This document shows, in pieces, positions 15,379 to 20,666 of a stretch of 23,668 nt of DNA. The DNA lies in IMG/VR virus record IMGVR_UViG_3300009151_000396, positions 1 through 23,668 of that record, one strand, 5' to 3'. A program made the position numbers and the translations under genes. The notes below the pieces were generated by a model, which saw only the letters and a list, made by a program, of their open reading frames with translations, was not told the DNA's origin and did no database searches. The DNA comes from a virus. The stretch's first letter is position 1, and each line of letters begins with the position of its first letter.

Positions 15379-15771
15379 ATGTTTCCACTAGGCGCAGTCT
15401 TAGACATTGGCAGCAAGATACTCGACAAGGTATTTCCTGATCCTGCGGCGGCTGAAGCTGCAAAGCTAAAGCTGTTAGAAATGCAGCAAAACGGCGAACT
15501 GGCGGCATTGAATGCTGACGTGTCAGAGCAGCACGAACTGACCGACCGGCTTAAAGCGGATATGTCCTCGGATTCGTGGCTGTCTAAAAACATCCGACCG
15601 ACCACATTGATTTTCATCCTTGTCACCTATACCGTGTTCGGACTTATGTCAGCATGGGATATCGAGGTAAACAAGGAATACGTGCAACTGTTGGGCCAAT
15701 GGGGAATGCTAATCATGTCCTTTTATTTCGGCGGCAGGACGTTAGAGAAAATTATGAGCGTTAAGAAATGA
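15379..15771 (+). CDS. Holin, 3TM superfamily-like
   Basis: The 130-aa product has an amphipathic N-terminus (MFPLGAVLDIGSKILDKVFPDP) and a charged helix (AAEAAKLKLLEMQQNGE). The segment NIRPTTLIFILVTYTVFGLM follows, with a second membrane helix WGMLIMSFYFGGRTLEKIM. The RP before the first membrane helix and the closing GGRTLEK are typical of the GTA/phage 3TM holin family (PF11351) as I recall it. Holins collect in the inner membrane and open it at a set time so endolysin reaches the wall. AGAGG lies upstream of the ATG; the end overlaps the next gene by ATGA. Confidence 0.85.
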   Translation: MFPLGAVLDIGSKILDKVFPDPAAAEAAKLKLLEMQQNGELAALNADVSEQHELTDRLKADMSSDSWLSKNIRPTTLIFILVTYTVFGLMSAWDIEVNKEYVQLLGQWGMLIMSFYFGGRTLEKIMSVKK

Positions 15772-15992
15772 GAGAGAAAACGATCTGTTTCGTGACGATT
15801 CTTGTCAGCATCACGCTGTCGCTGGTCATGATATCAATGGTGGGTGTGTTTCTAGTTGGCTTATTCATGCCTAACAGCATCATCAATAACGACGATGTAT
15901 TCAAGATTATCGGCCCATCGTTTCAAACCATTGTGGGTGGCTTTATAGGCATCCTAGCCGCAGTCAAAGTCACGGAGCGTATTGAGAAATGA
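15768..15992 (+). CDS. Two-TM membrane protein, possible second holin or antiholin
   Basis: The 74-aa product has a short basic N-terminus (MREKTICFV), a long hydrophobic helix at about residues 6-33 (TILVSITLSLVMISMVGVFL), a polar loop (NSIINNDDVFKI) and a second helix at about 50-68 (FQTIVGGFIGILAAVKV). It is translationally coupled at both ends (ATGA with the holin and with the endolysin). Two-TM proteins between holin and endolysin often modulate lysis timing. That role is inferred from context and topology. Confidence 0.75.
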   Translation: MREKTICFVTILVSITLSLVMISMVGVFLVGLFMPNSIINNDDVFKIIGPSFQTIVGGFIGILAAVKVTERIEK

Positions 15993-16513
15993 AGGCTAAC
16001 TGGGAAGCTGCATTCGCTCATGTCATCCAGTCTGAGGGCGGCTACGTCAACGATCCGCACGACAAAGGTGGCGAGACTAATCTAGGTGTGACGCGCATAG
16101 CATGGGGCGAGTATCTAGGCCGCGCAATCATGGATGGCGAGATGCACGCGCTAACGGTTGAGGCTGTAAAGCCGTTCTATAAGCGCCAATACTGGGATCG
16201 CTGCCGGTGCGACGACTTGCCCGCAGGCGTGGACTACGCGGTATTTGATTTCGCTGTGAACGCCGGAACAGGCATGGCTGCTAAGTTTCTACAGCGTGCG
16301 GTAGACACAAAAGACGATGGCGCTATCGGTGCGGGTACGTTAGCTGCGGTATCTAATCATCAGCCTAGCCAAATCCTAGAGCGATTCTCGGATCAGAAAG
16401 AGGCTTTTTATCAGGGCATAGTATCCCGGCATCCCGAACAATCTAAGTTTCTAAAGGGTTGGTTAAGCCGGGTTGAGGCAGTCGAAAAAGCTGCTAACAC
16501 TATGCTGGCGTAA
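15989..16513 (+). CDS. Endolysin, GH108 family N-acetylmuramidase
   Basis: The 174-aa product has the family signature near its start: FAHVIQSEGGYVNDPHDKGG then ETNLGVT, with the presumed catalytic Glu at residue 16 in SEGGY. Further family features are the FYKRQYWDRC region and the DYAVFDFAVNAG segment; the C-terminal region corresponds to the peptidoglycan-binding part found in this family. The enzyme cleaves the glycan strand of murein. There is no signal peptide, so release depends on the holin. It is the last gene of the late plus-strand unit. Its 3' end overlaps the convergent minus-strand gene by 14 bp. Confidence 0.92.
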   Translation: MKANWEAAFAHVIQSEGGYVNDPHDKGGETNLGVTRIAWGEYLGRAIMDGEMHALTVEAVKPFYKRQYWDRCRCDDLPAGVDYAVFDFAVNAGTGMAAKFLQRAVDTKDDGAIGAGTLAAVSNHQPSQILERFSDQKEAFYQGIVSRHPEQSKFLKGWLSRVEAVEKAANTMLA

Positions 16514-16658
16514 CTTTCTTACCGAAGGCAGCGGTTAGCTGCTGCTCGGTAGGTTCACGCTGTTGCGTCTTAGGGCACGATCTGATCTTGCACCACATGA
16601 CATTATCGCCCTTTCGGAAAGCAACGTCACAAACCTTGCACCGTTCATAGTTTTCCAT
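16500..16658 (-). CDS. 52-aa Cys-rich zinc-ribbon-like protein
   Basis: On the minus strand, ATG at 16656-16658 opens a 52-aa frame ending in TAG (CTA at 16500-16502). It begins MENYERCKVCDVAF and has WCKIRSC, giving Cys at 7, 10, 23 and 28 (CxxC...CxxxxC), a plausible zinc-binding set. The C-terminus is plain and polar. It overlaps the end of the upstream 59-aa gene by 14 bp and, head-on, the last 14 bp of the endolysin gene. It is the last gene of the leftward operon. Function unknown. Confidence 0.6.
   Translation of the reverse strand: MENYERCKVCDVAFRKGDNVMWCKIRSCPKTQQREPTEQQLTAAFGKKVTPA
16520..16551. other. Hairpin at the convergent gene boundary
   Basis: TACCGA (16520-16525) pairs with TCGGTA (16546-16551), and inside it GCAGC (16528-16532) pairs with GCTGC (16538-16542) around a 5-base loop. 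It lies 6 bp beyond the endolysin stop and inside the last codons of the opposing 52-aa gene. No T-run follows on either strand, so it is not a classic intrinsic terminator. It may stabilise mRNA 3' ends or pause polymerase. Confidence 0.45.
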
Positions 16659-16824
16659 CATCGTCTTTCATCTGATAAATACAAAAAAGTTTCAGCGATG
16701 AGGCGGTTTTGACGATCTCATCCGCTAGATCACACGCCTTTGCCCAGTCCTTTGCAAGCAGCGCATAGTGCGCGTTTTGGCGCAGTCGCGCAATTTCGAT
16801 AATGCCTTCAGCGTAGTCCATCAT
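16645..16824 (-). CDS. 59-aa soluble helical protein
   Basis: ATG at 16822-16824 (a second ATG follows at once) opens a 59-aa frame ending TGA (TCA at 16645-16647). The product contains YAEGIIEIARLRQNAHYALL and then AKDWAKACDLADEIVKTASS, which suggests two amphipathic helices, and ends in an acidic tail (KDDDGKL). Its start overlaps the stop of the upstream 49-aa gene. The helical, Ala-rich periodicity and chain of overlaps support it as real. Function unknown. Confidence 0.6.
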   Translation of the reverse strand: MMDYAEGIIEIARLRQNAHYALLAKDWAKACDLADEIVKTASSLKLFCIYQMKDDDGKL

Positions 16825-16970
16825 AGTAATTTCCCAAATAAAAGTCCGAGTAAGAATCCTGACAAAATGCCGGTCACCAAGCCTTGCTGAATGGCGCTTT
16901 TACGATGGCGCTCGACAAGCTGCTCAAGCGCATCAGGCTGTAGCGTCTTGATGTATTCGCGGTCAAACAT
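16821..16970 (-). CDS. 49-aa single-TM protein
   Basis: ATG at 16968-16970 opens a 49-aa frame ending TGA (TCA 16821-16823). The first half is charged and helical (MFDREYIKTLQPDALEQLVE); the second half is one membrane helix (residues about 31-49, LVTGILSGFLLGLLFGKLL) with Gly spacing suited to helix packing. Both ends overlap neighbours (8 bp upstream, 3-4 bp downstream). No family is recognised. Confidence 0.6.
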   Translation of the reverse strand: MFDREYIKTLQPDALEQLVERHRKSAIQQGLVTGILSGFLLGLLFGKLL

Positions 16971-17139
16971 GATGCACCGCCCAAAGAATAGCGCCGATTA
17001 AGGCAATGCAAAGACCAGCAAACAGAACAAACGCACAAACATCCTCTGCAAACGTTGTTTGTTTTGTCTTGGGATTACAGACAAACATAAAACCGCAAAA
17101 GCCGATTGCTGCCATTATCAAGCCACTAAAGAAGATCAT
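16963..17139 (-). CDS. 58-aa two-TM protein
   Basis: ATG at 17137-17139 opens a 58-aa frame ending TGA (TCA 16963-16965), with AGGAAA about 6 bases before the start on the minus strand. Two hydrophobic helices (residues about 2-21, FFSGLIMAAIGFCGFMFV; and about 34-55, FVLFAGLCIALIGAILWAV) flank a short polar loop with NPKTKQTTFAED. A hairpin-like membrane protein is likely. It begins 17 bp after the end of the winged-helix gene. Confidence 0.62.
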   Translation of the reverse strand: MIFFSGLIMAAIGFCGFMFVCNPKTKQTTFAEDVCAFVLFAGLCIALIGAILWAVHHV

Positions 17140-17156
17140 GTTTTTTCCTATAAAGA

Positions 17157-17552
17157 TTACGGCATAGGGTTCGGTGGCACTCTTTGCACCAAGACGAGAG
17201 CGTTTTGAATTTTGTCAAACTGTATTCTGTCTGTGGCTTGATTGTCTGACATTTCGAGCATAGAGCCGGATGCTCCTTCAGCCTCCATCGTCGTTGCTTC
17301 CTCATTTTCTAGTTCCTTTATTTTCTTGTAATTGATGCGCCACATCATGTGCTTGGTGCGAGTTTTGCCGTTGTATTGCAGGCGCAAACCCATTCGCAAA
17401 ATTAAACCATCGCGTACCATGCTGGTCATATAGCGAGTGATATTCCCGGCATCGTCGTTGAGGATTATGGCGATGTTGGTGGCGGTCAGTTCCATATTTA
17501 GGCGCAGAACTTCCTGCATACCTTCAATGATTTGACGGGCGCGGGGTTTCAT
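17157..17552 (-). CDS. Predicted winged-helix DNA-binding protein
   Basis: The 131-aa product has a helix at residues about 4-17 (RARQIIEGMQEVLRLN), TATNIAIILND as a second helix, a turn, then GNITRYMTSMVRDGLI as a recognition-type helix. A wing follows (LRLQYNGKTRTKHMMWRIN). This is a plausible winged helix-turn-helix over about residues 4-75. The C-terminal 55 residues are acidic and probably disordered. It overlaps the upstream lipoprotein stop by 4 bp (ATGA). It could regulate the leftward operon or late genes. The fold is a prediction by eye. Confidence 0.7.
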   Translation of the reverse strand: MKPRARQIIEGMQEVLRLNMELTATNIAIILNDDAGNITRYMTSMVRDGLILRMGLRLQYNGKTRTKHMMWRINYKKIKELENEEATTMEAEGASGSMLEMSDNQATDRIQFDKIQNALVLVQRVPPNPMP

Positions 17553-17791
17553 TTCAGATGTGAGGTGAACTTAGGTATGCAGGTCACTTCCACAACCGAA
17601 GGGATCATGTGACCATTGACCTTTCGATTTGTAGTGATGACCATAGCGCGGGTGTTGGAACTTTCGCATTCATTGATTGCTGCAATGACTTGCATCCGCG
17701 ACATGGGAGACACTTCCTTATCGACTAGCAGCAGTGACGTACCATCTGCTGCACAGCCTGTAAGAAGCAAGACAAGACAAAGCATTTTCAT
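17549..17791 (-). CDS. Small lipoprotein
   Basis: The 80-aa product has a short signal peptide with a lipobox: MKMLCLVLLLTGCAADG, with LTGC and the lipidated Cys at residue 13. The mature part (about 67 aa) has QVIAAINECESSNTRAMVIT and an exposed beta segment (SVVEVTCIPKF), with two further Cys that could form a disulfide. A lipoprotein in a phage early operon could act in superinfection exclusion, as known for T5 Llp-type proteins. That role is only inferred. Both ends are translationally coupled by ATGA overlaps. Confidence 0.75.
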   Translation of the reverse strand: MKMLCLVLLLTGCAADGTSLLLVDKEVSPMSRMQVIAAINECESSNTRAMVITTNRKVNGHMIPSVVEVTCIPKFTSHLK

Positions 17792-18051
17792 TTTGCCACC
17801 TGTATGAGTGTGTCGCCGTTTTTGCTTTTCTCACGATTGAAGATCACGGTTATGTCTGTGTGACTTGATTTCGTGGGGATGAAGTGACCATCGAGAATGT
17901 AGAGGTTACGTTCCCGCAAGTAAGCAATGCACTTTTTCCTTGCTTCGTTGTACCGACTTGGGTCTTGTGGTCTCCAATTATCGACGGGTATCAAATCAGG
18001 CTGCAAAGCGTCGTAACTCATCATCCAATGTATTGCGTCGGCTAATCTCAT
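17788..18051 (-). CDS. Hypothetical 87-aa protein
   Basis: The start is placed at ATG 18049-18051, which overlaps the upstream stop (ATGA); a longer in-frame start at 18099 would overlap the previous gene by 52 bp. The product begins MRLADAIHWMMSYDALQPDL and continues with IPVDNWRPQDPSRYNEARKK, a helix plus turn. It ends in beta-type sequence (HTDITVIFNREKSKNGDTLI). It is soluble. The ATGA at its end starts the lipoprotein. No function is known to me. Confidence 0.7.
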   Translation of the reverse strand: MRLADAIHWMMSYDALQPDLIPVDNWRPQDPSRYNEARKKCIAYLRERNLYILDGHFIPTKSSHTDITVIFNREKSKNGDTLIQVAK

Positions 18052-18416
18052 TCTTCTTCCTCCGGTAAAAATCTGCGTCGTGCGGGATTTTTTGTCCAAT
18101 ACTCATGATTAAATCGAAAGTTTCTACGTTGTTCGTCGGTAAGATGTTTAGTGATATTGTTTGTTGAATCTTTCCGCGTTGTTTTGATCAGTTCTTTTTT
18201 GAAACGCGATCCTTCCATCCCAATCAGTTCGACAAAATGTTCAGCGCGTTCCATTAGAAACATAATTGCGTCGATGGCTTTGTCTTGCGCAACAAAAACT
18301 TTGTGCCTTGATGAATCTTTACGTTTTATTGGTTTTAGACAAGCATCAATGACTGCAAGCGACACAACATTCATCAAAAGTTGCATACAGGCTAAAGACT
18401 GGAATTGTTCGTCCAT
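18048..18416 (-). CDS. Hypothetical helical basic protein
   Basis: ATG 18414-18416 is chosen because AAAGG lies 7 bases upstream on the minus strand; the frame stays open to 18581, but that part overlaps the 60-aa membrane gene. The 122-aa product runs MDEQFQSLACMQLLMNVVSL, then helical segments such as DKAIDAIMFLMERAEHFVEL. It has a basic C-terminal third (FRFNHEYWTKNPARRRFLP) ending EEEE. No catalytic motif is visible. It could bind nucleic acid given the basic tail, but that is a guess. Confidence 0.7.
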   Translation of the reverse strand: MDEQFQSLACMQLLMNVVSLAVIDACLKPIKRKDSSRHKVFVAQDKAIDAIMFLMERAEHFVELIGMEGSRFKKELIKTTRKDSTNNITKHLTDEQRRNFRFNHEYWTKNPARRRFLPEEEE

Positions 18417-18460
18417 AGTGTGCCTTTGTAGGGTACTTGCCGCAGCTTTCCCCCGTTGAT

Positions 18461-18643
18461 CTACCACCAGCCAAACCAACAGCCGGTTCCATGTACCCAA
18501 GCGACAGGGAAAAAGATTGCGCCAGCAATCAAGAACCCCCAGCTTGCGGTTTTCAAACACACCACGATATGCGTGATCCATGCTGCAATTACCCAGACAA
18601 TCATGGCGATACCAAAAAACCCAGCAACGTCATCCGTATCCAT
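18461..18643 (-). CDS. Small two-TM phage membrane protein
   Basis: The start is ATG 18641-18643, after a GGGGG-type ribosome site (GCAGGGGGCGAT). Longer in-frame starts run into the DUF736-like gene and are rejected. The 60-aa product is almost wholly hydrophobic: FFGIAMIVWVIAAWITHIVV, then CLKTASWGFLIAGAIFFPVAW and a terminal HGTGCWFGWW. The ITHIV.C.KTASW.FLIAGAI..P core is a pattern I recall from many beta- and gammaproteobacterial phages and prophages. No function is established to my knowledge. Confidence 0.78.
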   Translation of the reverse strand: MDTDDVAGFFGIAMIVWVIAAWITHIVVCLKTASWGFLIAGAIFFPVAWVHGTGCWFGWW

Positions 18644-18656
18644 ATCGCCCCCTGCA

Positions 18657-18905
18657 TTAGAAAAGAATGTCGTTATCCAAGTCAGACAAATTGCCAGCTT
18701 TCTTAGGCTTGGGCTGATCCTTGTTCTTGTGCTGCATACTGCAAGACATGAACTTGCCTTTAGCGCCCTCTCTGATCCATGCACTAACCCACACAGGCTC
18801 GCCGTTCATGTCCAAGCCATCGCCACGATAATCGGGGTGATTGTCTGCCTCTTTTTTCAAGTTCTTGAACAGCGTGAACGAGCCGGGTTTCGGTATGTAA
18901 GCCAT
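18657..18905 (-). CDS. DUF736-like protein beside ERF recombinase
   Basis: ATG 18903-18905 is the start, 3 bp after the ERF stop with AAAGG upstream; the TTG two codons earlier is less likely. The 82-aa product runs MAYIPKPGSFTLFKNLKK, then NHPDYRGDG, then EPVWVSAWIREGAKGKFMSC, and ends in an acidic tail (SDLDNDILF). The PDYRG, WVSAW and GKFMS features recall small DUF736-type phage proteins. The acidic C-terminus is like those of single-stranded DNA-binding proteins, which fits a position next to ERF. That partner role is inferred. Confidence 0.75.
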   Translation of the reverse strand: MAYIPKPGSFTLFKNLKKEADNHPDYRGDGLDMNGEPVWVSAWIREGAKGKFMSCSMQHKNKDQPKPKKAGNLSDLDNDILF

Positions 18906-18907
18906 GA

Positions 18908-19528
18908 TCAACCTTTCTTCAATGCTGCACGTTGTTTGGAATCAAATCGTGACCACAATGCCGTCTTTTCGTCAGCATCAAGGTTTTGATCGTCTATGTA
19001 TTTTTTTGCACTTTCAATATCGTTCAGATTAATTTGAGCAATGACTTCCTCCGCAACGTCAGACAAGAATTTTTGTTCATCGGCAGGCATGGTGTCCCAC
19101 ACAGAAACAGCTATTGACTTGGGCGCTGATTTGGTGGCTGCATTGCCGTCATCGTCCTCATTTTCCGGCGCAACACCAGCGGCAGCGGCAAGGCTATACC
19201 TGCGGGCATAAGTCAAAGCACTACCGTAACCCTGGGCATCTGCCTTGCTAACTGGCAAGTTAAGCACGCCACAAGACAGCCACTCACCGGATGCGTGGAG
19301 CAGGATTGTTTCGACGCGCACTTCGTCTTTGTCGCTAGGTTCGATCCGCTGAATGTAACTCAGTCCGCACTGACCAAATGCAGGGCGGATTGCTTCAACA
19401 ACCGAGGACAGGTCAGCATACTTTGACTTGAAAAACGGATTGGCGCTGTCTTTGATTGCGCCCTTGATGTTCATCTGCGCCATTGCAAGCGCGGTGGCTA
19501 GGTTGGTGATGCTTTCTGATTTGTTCAT
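18908..19528 (-). CDS. erf: ERF family single-strand annealing recombinase
   Basis: The start is ATG 19526-19528, preceded by AAAGG; the extra 21 residues of the longer frame are unlikely. The 206-aa product has both ERF hallmarks: NPFFKSKYADLSSVVEAIRP at residues 30-49 and GYGSALTYARRYSLAAAAGV at 100-119, followed by acidic ENEDDDGN. ERF anneals complementary single strands and is used by P22-like phages to circularise or recombine DNA. P22 Erf is of similar size (204 aa). The C-terminal 70 residues are less conserved and may include a self-association domain. It sits in the leftward early operon, as in P22. Confidence 0.92.
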   Translation of the reverse strand: MNKSESITNLATALAMAQMNIKGAIKDSANPFFKSKYADLSSVVEAIRPAFGQCGLSYIQRIEPSDKDEVRVETILLHASGEWLSCGVLNLPVSKADAQGYGSALTYARRYSLAAAAGVAPENEDDDGNAATKSAPKSIAVSVWDTMPADEQKFLSDVAEEVIAQINLNDIESAKKYIDDQNLDADEKTALWSRFDSKQRAALKKG

Positions 19529-19529
19529 T

Positions 19530-19625
19530 TCAGCAACCTTTCGCAAAACAAAAAATTTCAAGAAAAACATACAAAGACATTGATACAACACCAGTTGTTA
19601 ATAAGATTTTTTCGATGGTATTCAT
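19530..19625 (-). CDS. 31-aa hydrophobic peptide
   Basis: ATG 19623-19625 opens a 31-aa frame ending TGA (TCA 19530-19532). The core is one membrane helix (ILLTTGVVSMSLYVFLEIF). It sits between the 24-aa peptide and ERF with a TGATG overlap at its start, and its last codons (encoding AKGC) contain the ribosome site for erf. It may be a real micropeptide or a coupling ORF for erf translation. Confidence 0.45.
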   Translation of the reverse strand: MNTIEKILLTTGVVSMSLYVFLEIFCFAKGC

Positions 19626-19699
19626 CACGACAGCACTCCCGTAACGATAAGTAGAAAGATGATTGTGAAACCGATAGCCACTGCGCGGTCGCCGTTCAT
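19625..19699 (-). CDS. 24-aa hydrophobic peptide
   Basis: ATG 19697-19699, overlapping the upstream stop as ATGA, opens a 24-aa frame ending at TGA (TCA 19625-19627). Residues about 7-22 form a membrane helix (AIGFTIIFLLIVTGVL). The exact chain of stop/start overlaps on both sides argues that it is translated. Function unknown. Confidence 0.42.
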   Translation of the reverse strand: MNGDRAVAIGFTIIFLLIVTGVLS

Positions 19700-19983
19700 G
19701 ATCCAGCCACCAATCGACGGCAGAAAATGTCGTAGTCGTATTCGCCGCGGCTCATGCGTCGCGCCCATTCGTGATCTAGTTCTGACTCAGTCATTATTGA
19801 TTCGCGTGGTTTGAAGTGAACGCCCTCGGGTTTGCACGTTCCCCAAGCGTTACGTTCAAGGTTGCAGAACGTCGGCAAGACGTGCCCGCTGATGGGTGAA
19901 AACTGCGGCTTGCGGGTGCATTCGCTTGCTTCAATGTTGTCGGCGTTTTTCTTGTAATGAGCGCAATTTTTGCAGAGGTTCAT
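19696..19983 (-). CDS. Cys-rich phage protein, possible zinc binder
   Basis: The 95-aa product opens MNLCKNCAHYKKN with CxxC (4, 7), then Cys at 22, 40 and 50. It contains NLERNAWGTCKPEGVHF, a pattern recalled from small phage proteins with a CKxCxHY start. The C-terminal part is charged, with DHEWARRMSRGEYDYDIFCR. AGGAG lies 7 bases before ATG on the minus strand. The four or more Cys suggest structural zinc. Function is not known. Confidence 0.75.
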   Translation of the reverse strand: MNLCKNCAHYKKNADNIEASECTRKPQFSPISGHVLPTFCNLERNAWGTCKPEGVHFKPRESIMTESELDHEWARRMSRGEYDYDIFCRRLVAGS

Positions 19984-20010
19984 GGTTGTCTCCTGTTGTT
20001 GTCAATTAGT

Positions 20011-20026
20011 GGGGGCTTGCGCCCCC
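20011..20026 (-). terminator. GC-rich hairpin after the first leftward gene
   Basis: GGGGGC (20011-20016) pairs with GCCCCC (20021-20026) around a TTGC loop, in the gap between the 62-aa gene and the Cys-rich gene. The T-run after it on the minus strand is poor, so it would terminate weakly or act as an attenuator that a phage antiterminator could pass. Confidence 0.5.
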
Positions 20027-20034
20027 GTTTAGAT

Positions 20035-20223
20035 TTACTGAATGGTGTAACCAAGAGCCTCGATTTTTTCCGCAACGTCGGGAGCAATCGACTTGCGAAC
20101 GTTGATGCTAGTGCAGGCGAAGCCATAACGCTCCGCAAACAACTGCAAGCCACGCTCCGACTGAGCGACGATAGTTACCTCGGTGGAGGCAAAGTCGGAA
20201 GGAACTACTTGGAAATCAAACAT
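20035..20223 (-). CDS. First leftward early protein, 62 aa
   Basis: The product runs MFDFQVVPSDFASTEVTIVA, then GLQLFAERYGFACTSINVRK and an ending with APDVAEKIEALGYTIQ: a compact alpha/beta protein with no HTH, so it is not an obvious repressor. GGAGG lies 8 bases before its ATG on the minus strand, an excellent ribosome site. It is immediately downstream of the leftward promoter, the position of N-type antiterminators in lambdoid phages, but it lacks the Arg-rich N-terminus of N. Function unknown. Confidence 0.73.
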   Translation of the reverse strand: MFDFQVVPSDFASTEVTIVAQSERGLQLFAERYGFACTSINVRKSIAPDVAEKIEALGYTIQ

Positions 20224-20272
20224 CGGGAAACCTCCGAAAAGTTGTTGTTGTCAATTCGCTACCACAAGACGA

Positions 20273-20301
20273 ACTTTACACACCTAATTGGCATAAGCCA
20301 A
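20273..20301 (-). promoter_or_regulatory. Leftward early promoter (PL-like)
   Basis: Reading the minus strand, TTGGCT (plus 20296-20301) and TAAAGT (plus 20273-20278) are separated by 17 bp, each matching four of six sigma-70 consensus bases. They lie about 50-75 bp upstream of the first leftward start. A dyad operator overlaps the -35. Confidence 0.5.
20288..20301. promoter_or_regulatory. Dyad operator candidate TTGGC-N4-GCCAA
   Basis: TTGGC (20288-20292) and GCCAA (20297-20301) form a perfect inverted repeat around ATAA, overlapping the -35 of the leftward promoter. The geometry is that of a repressor or Cro dimer site. Confidence 0.5.
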
Positions 20302-20351
20302 CACTTGTTGCAAAGGAAAATTGTAAAGTATTCTTAACTAAATCCACGCTG

Positions 20352-20392
20352 CTTGACAAGATAGCTTTGCACAGGTTACGCTTGTTTGCAAG
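20352..20392 (+). promoter_or_regulatory. Rightward early promoter (PR-like) with CTTG/CAAG dyads
   Basis: TTGACA (20353-20358) is a perfect -35. A weak -10, TACGCT (20377-20382), lies 18 bp on. The -35 lies inside the palindrome CTTGACAAG (20352-20360), and CTTGTTTGCAAG (20381-20392) covers the -10/start region. A related CTTGTTGCAAAG lies at 20304-20315 near the leftward promoter. Repeated half-sites over both promoters fit operators read by the adjacent Cro-like protein. Confidence 0.55.
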
Positions 20393-20415
20393 TTTCTTTA
20401 CCTATAAGGATTGAT

Positions 20416-20637
20416 ATGAACGTTCAACAAGCAGAAGCGCATTTCGGCAATCGTAGGAAGCTGGCAGAGGCGCTAGGCATCACCAGTCAGGCGATCAGCC
20501 AATGGGTCAAGCGCAAGCAAATGCCCGAAGGCGTTGCCTACAAACTCGAAGTCATTACCGGCGGTGCTTTGAAGGTCAACCCCAATGACTACATCCCCGT
20601 CAAACAGATGGTGGCAGAGATCGTCCCGCAGCAGTAG
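20416..20637 (+). CDS. Cro-like HTH regulator
   Basis: The ATG at 20416 has AAGGA upstream; an in-frame start at 20386 would place the start within the promoter region and is rejected. The 73-aa product has MNVQQAEAHFGNRRKLAEAL and GITSQAISQWVKRKQMP, with the HTH at residues about 14-33, then GVAYKLEVITGGALKV, the shared tail of Cro/YdaS-type regulators. It presumably binds the dyads next to it and turns down early transcription. It is the first gene of the rightward operon, and the leader promoter starts at its stop codon. Confidence 0.87.
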   Translation: MNVQQAEAHFGNRRKLAEALGITSQAISQWVKRKQMPEGVAYKLEVITGGALKVNPNDYIPVKQMVAEIVPQQ

Positions 20638-20666
20638 TTGACAAACAAAAAAAAGTCGTTTACTGT
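20638..20666 (+). promoter_or_regulatory. Strong-looking promoter after cro
   Basis: A perfect TTGACA (20638-20643) begins directly after the cro stop, followed by an A-tract and TACTGT (20661-20666) at 17-bp spacing. GACAAAC (20640-20646) and GTTTGTC (20669-20675) form an inverted repeat flanking it, a possible regulator site. Confidence 0.6.

Noticed and set aside
16514-16980. Possible non-coding region or tRNA/attachment site after the endolysin
   Set aside because: No cloverleaf or direct attachment repeat was seen; the region is accounted for by overlapping minus-strand frames.
18417-18581. N-terminal extension of the basic 122-aa minus-strand protein
   Set aside because: The extension overlaps the convincing 60-aa membrane gene in another frame, while ATG at 18416 has a clear AAAGG site.
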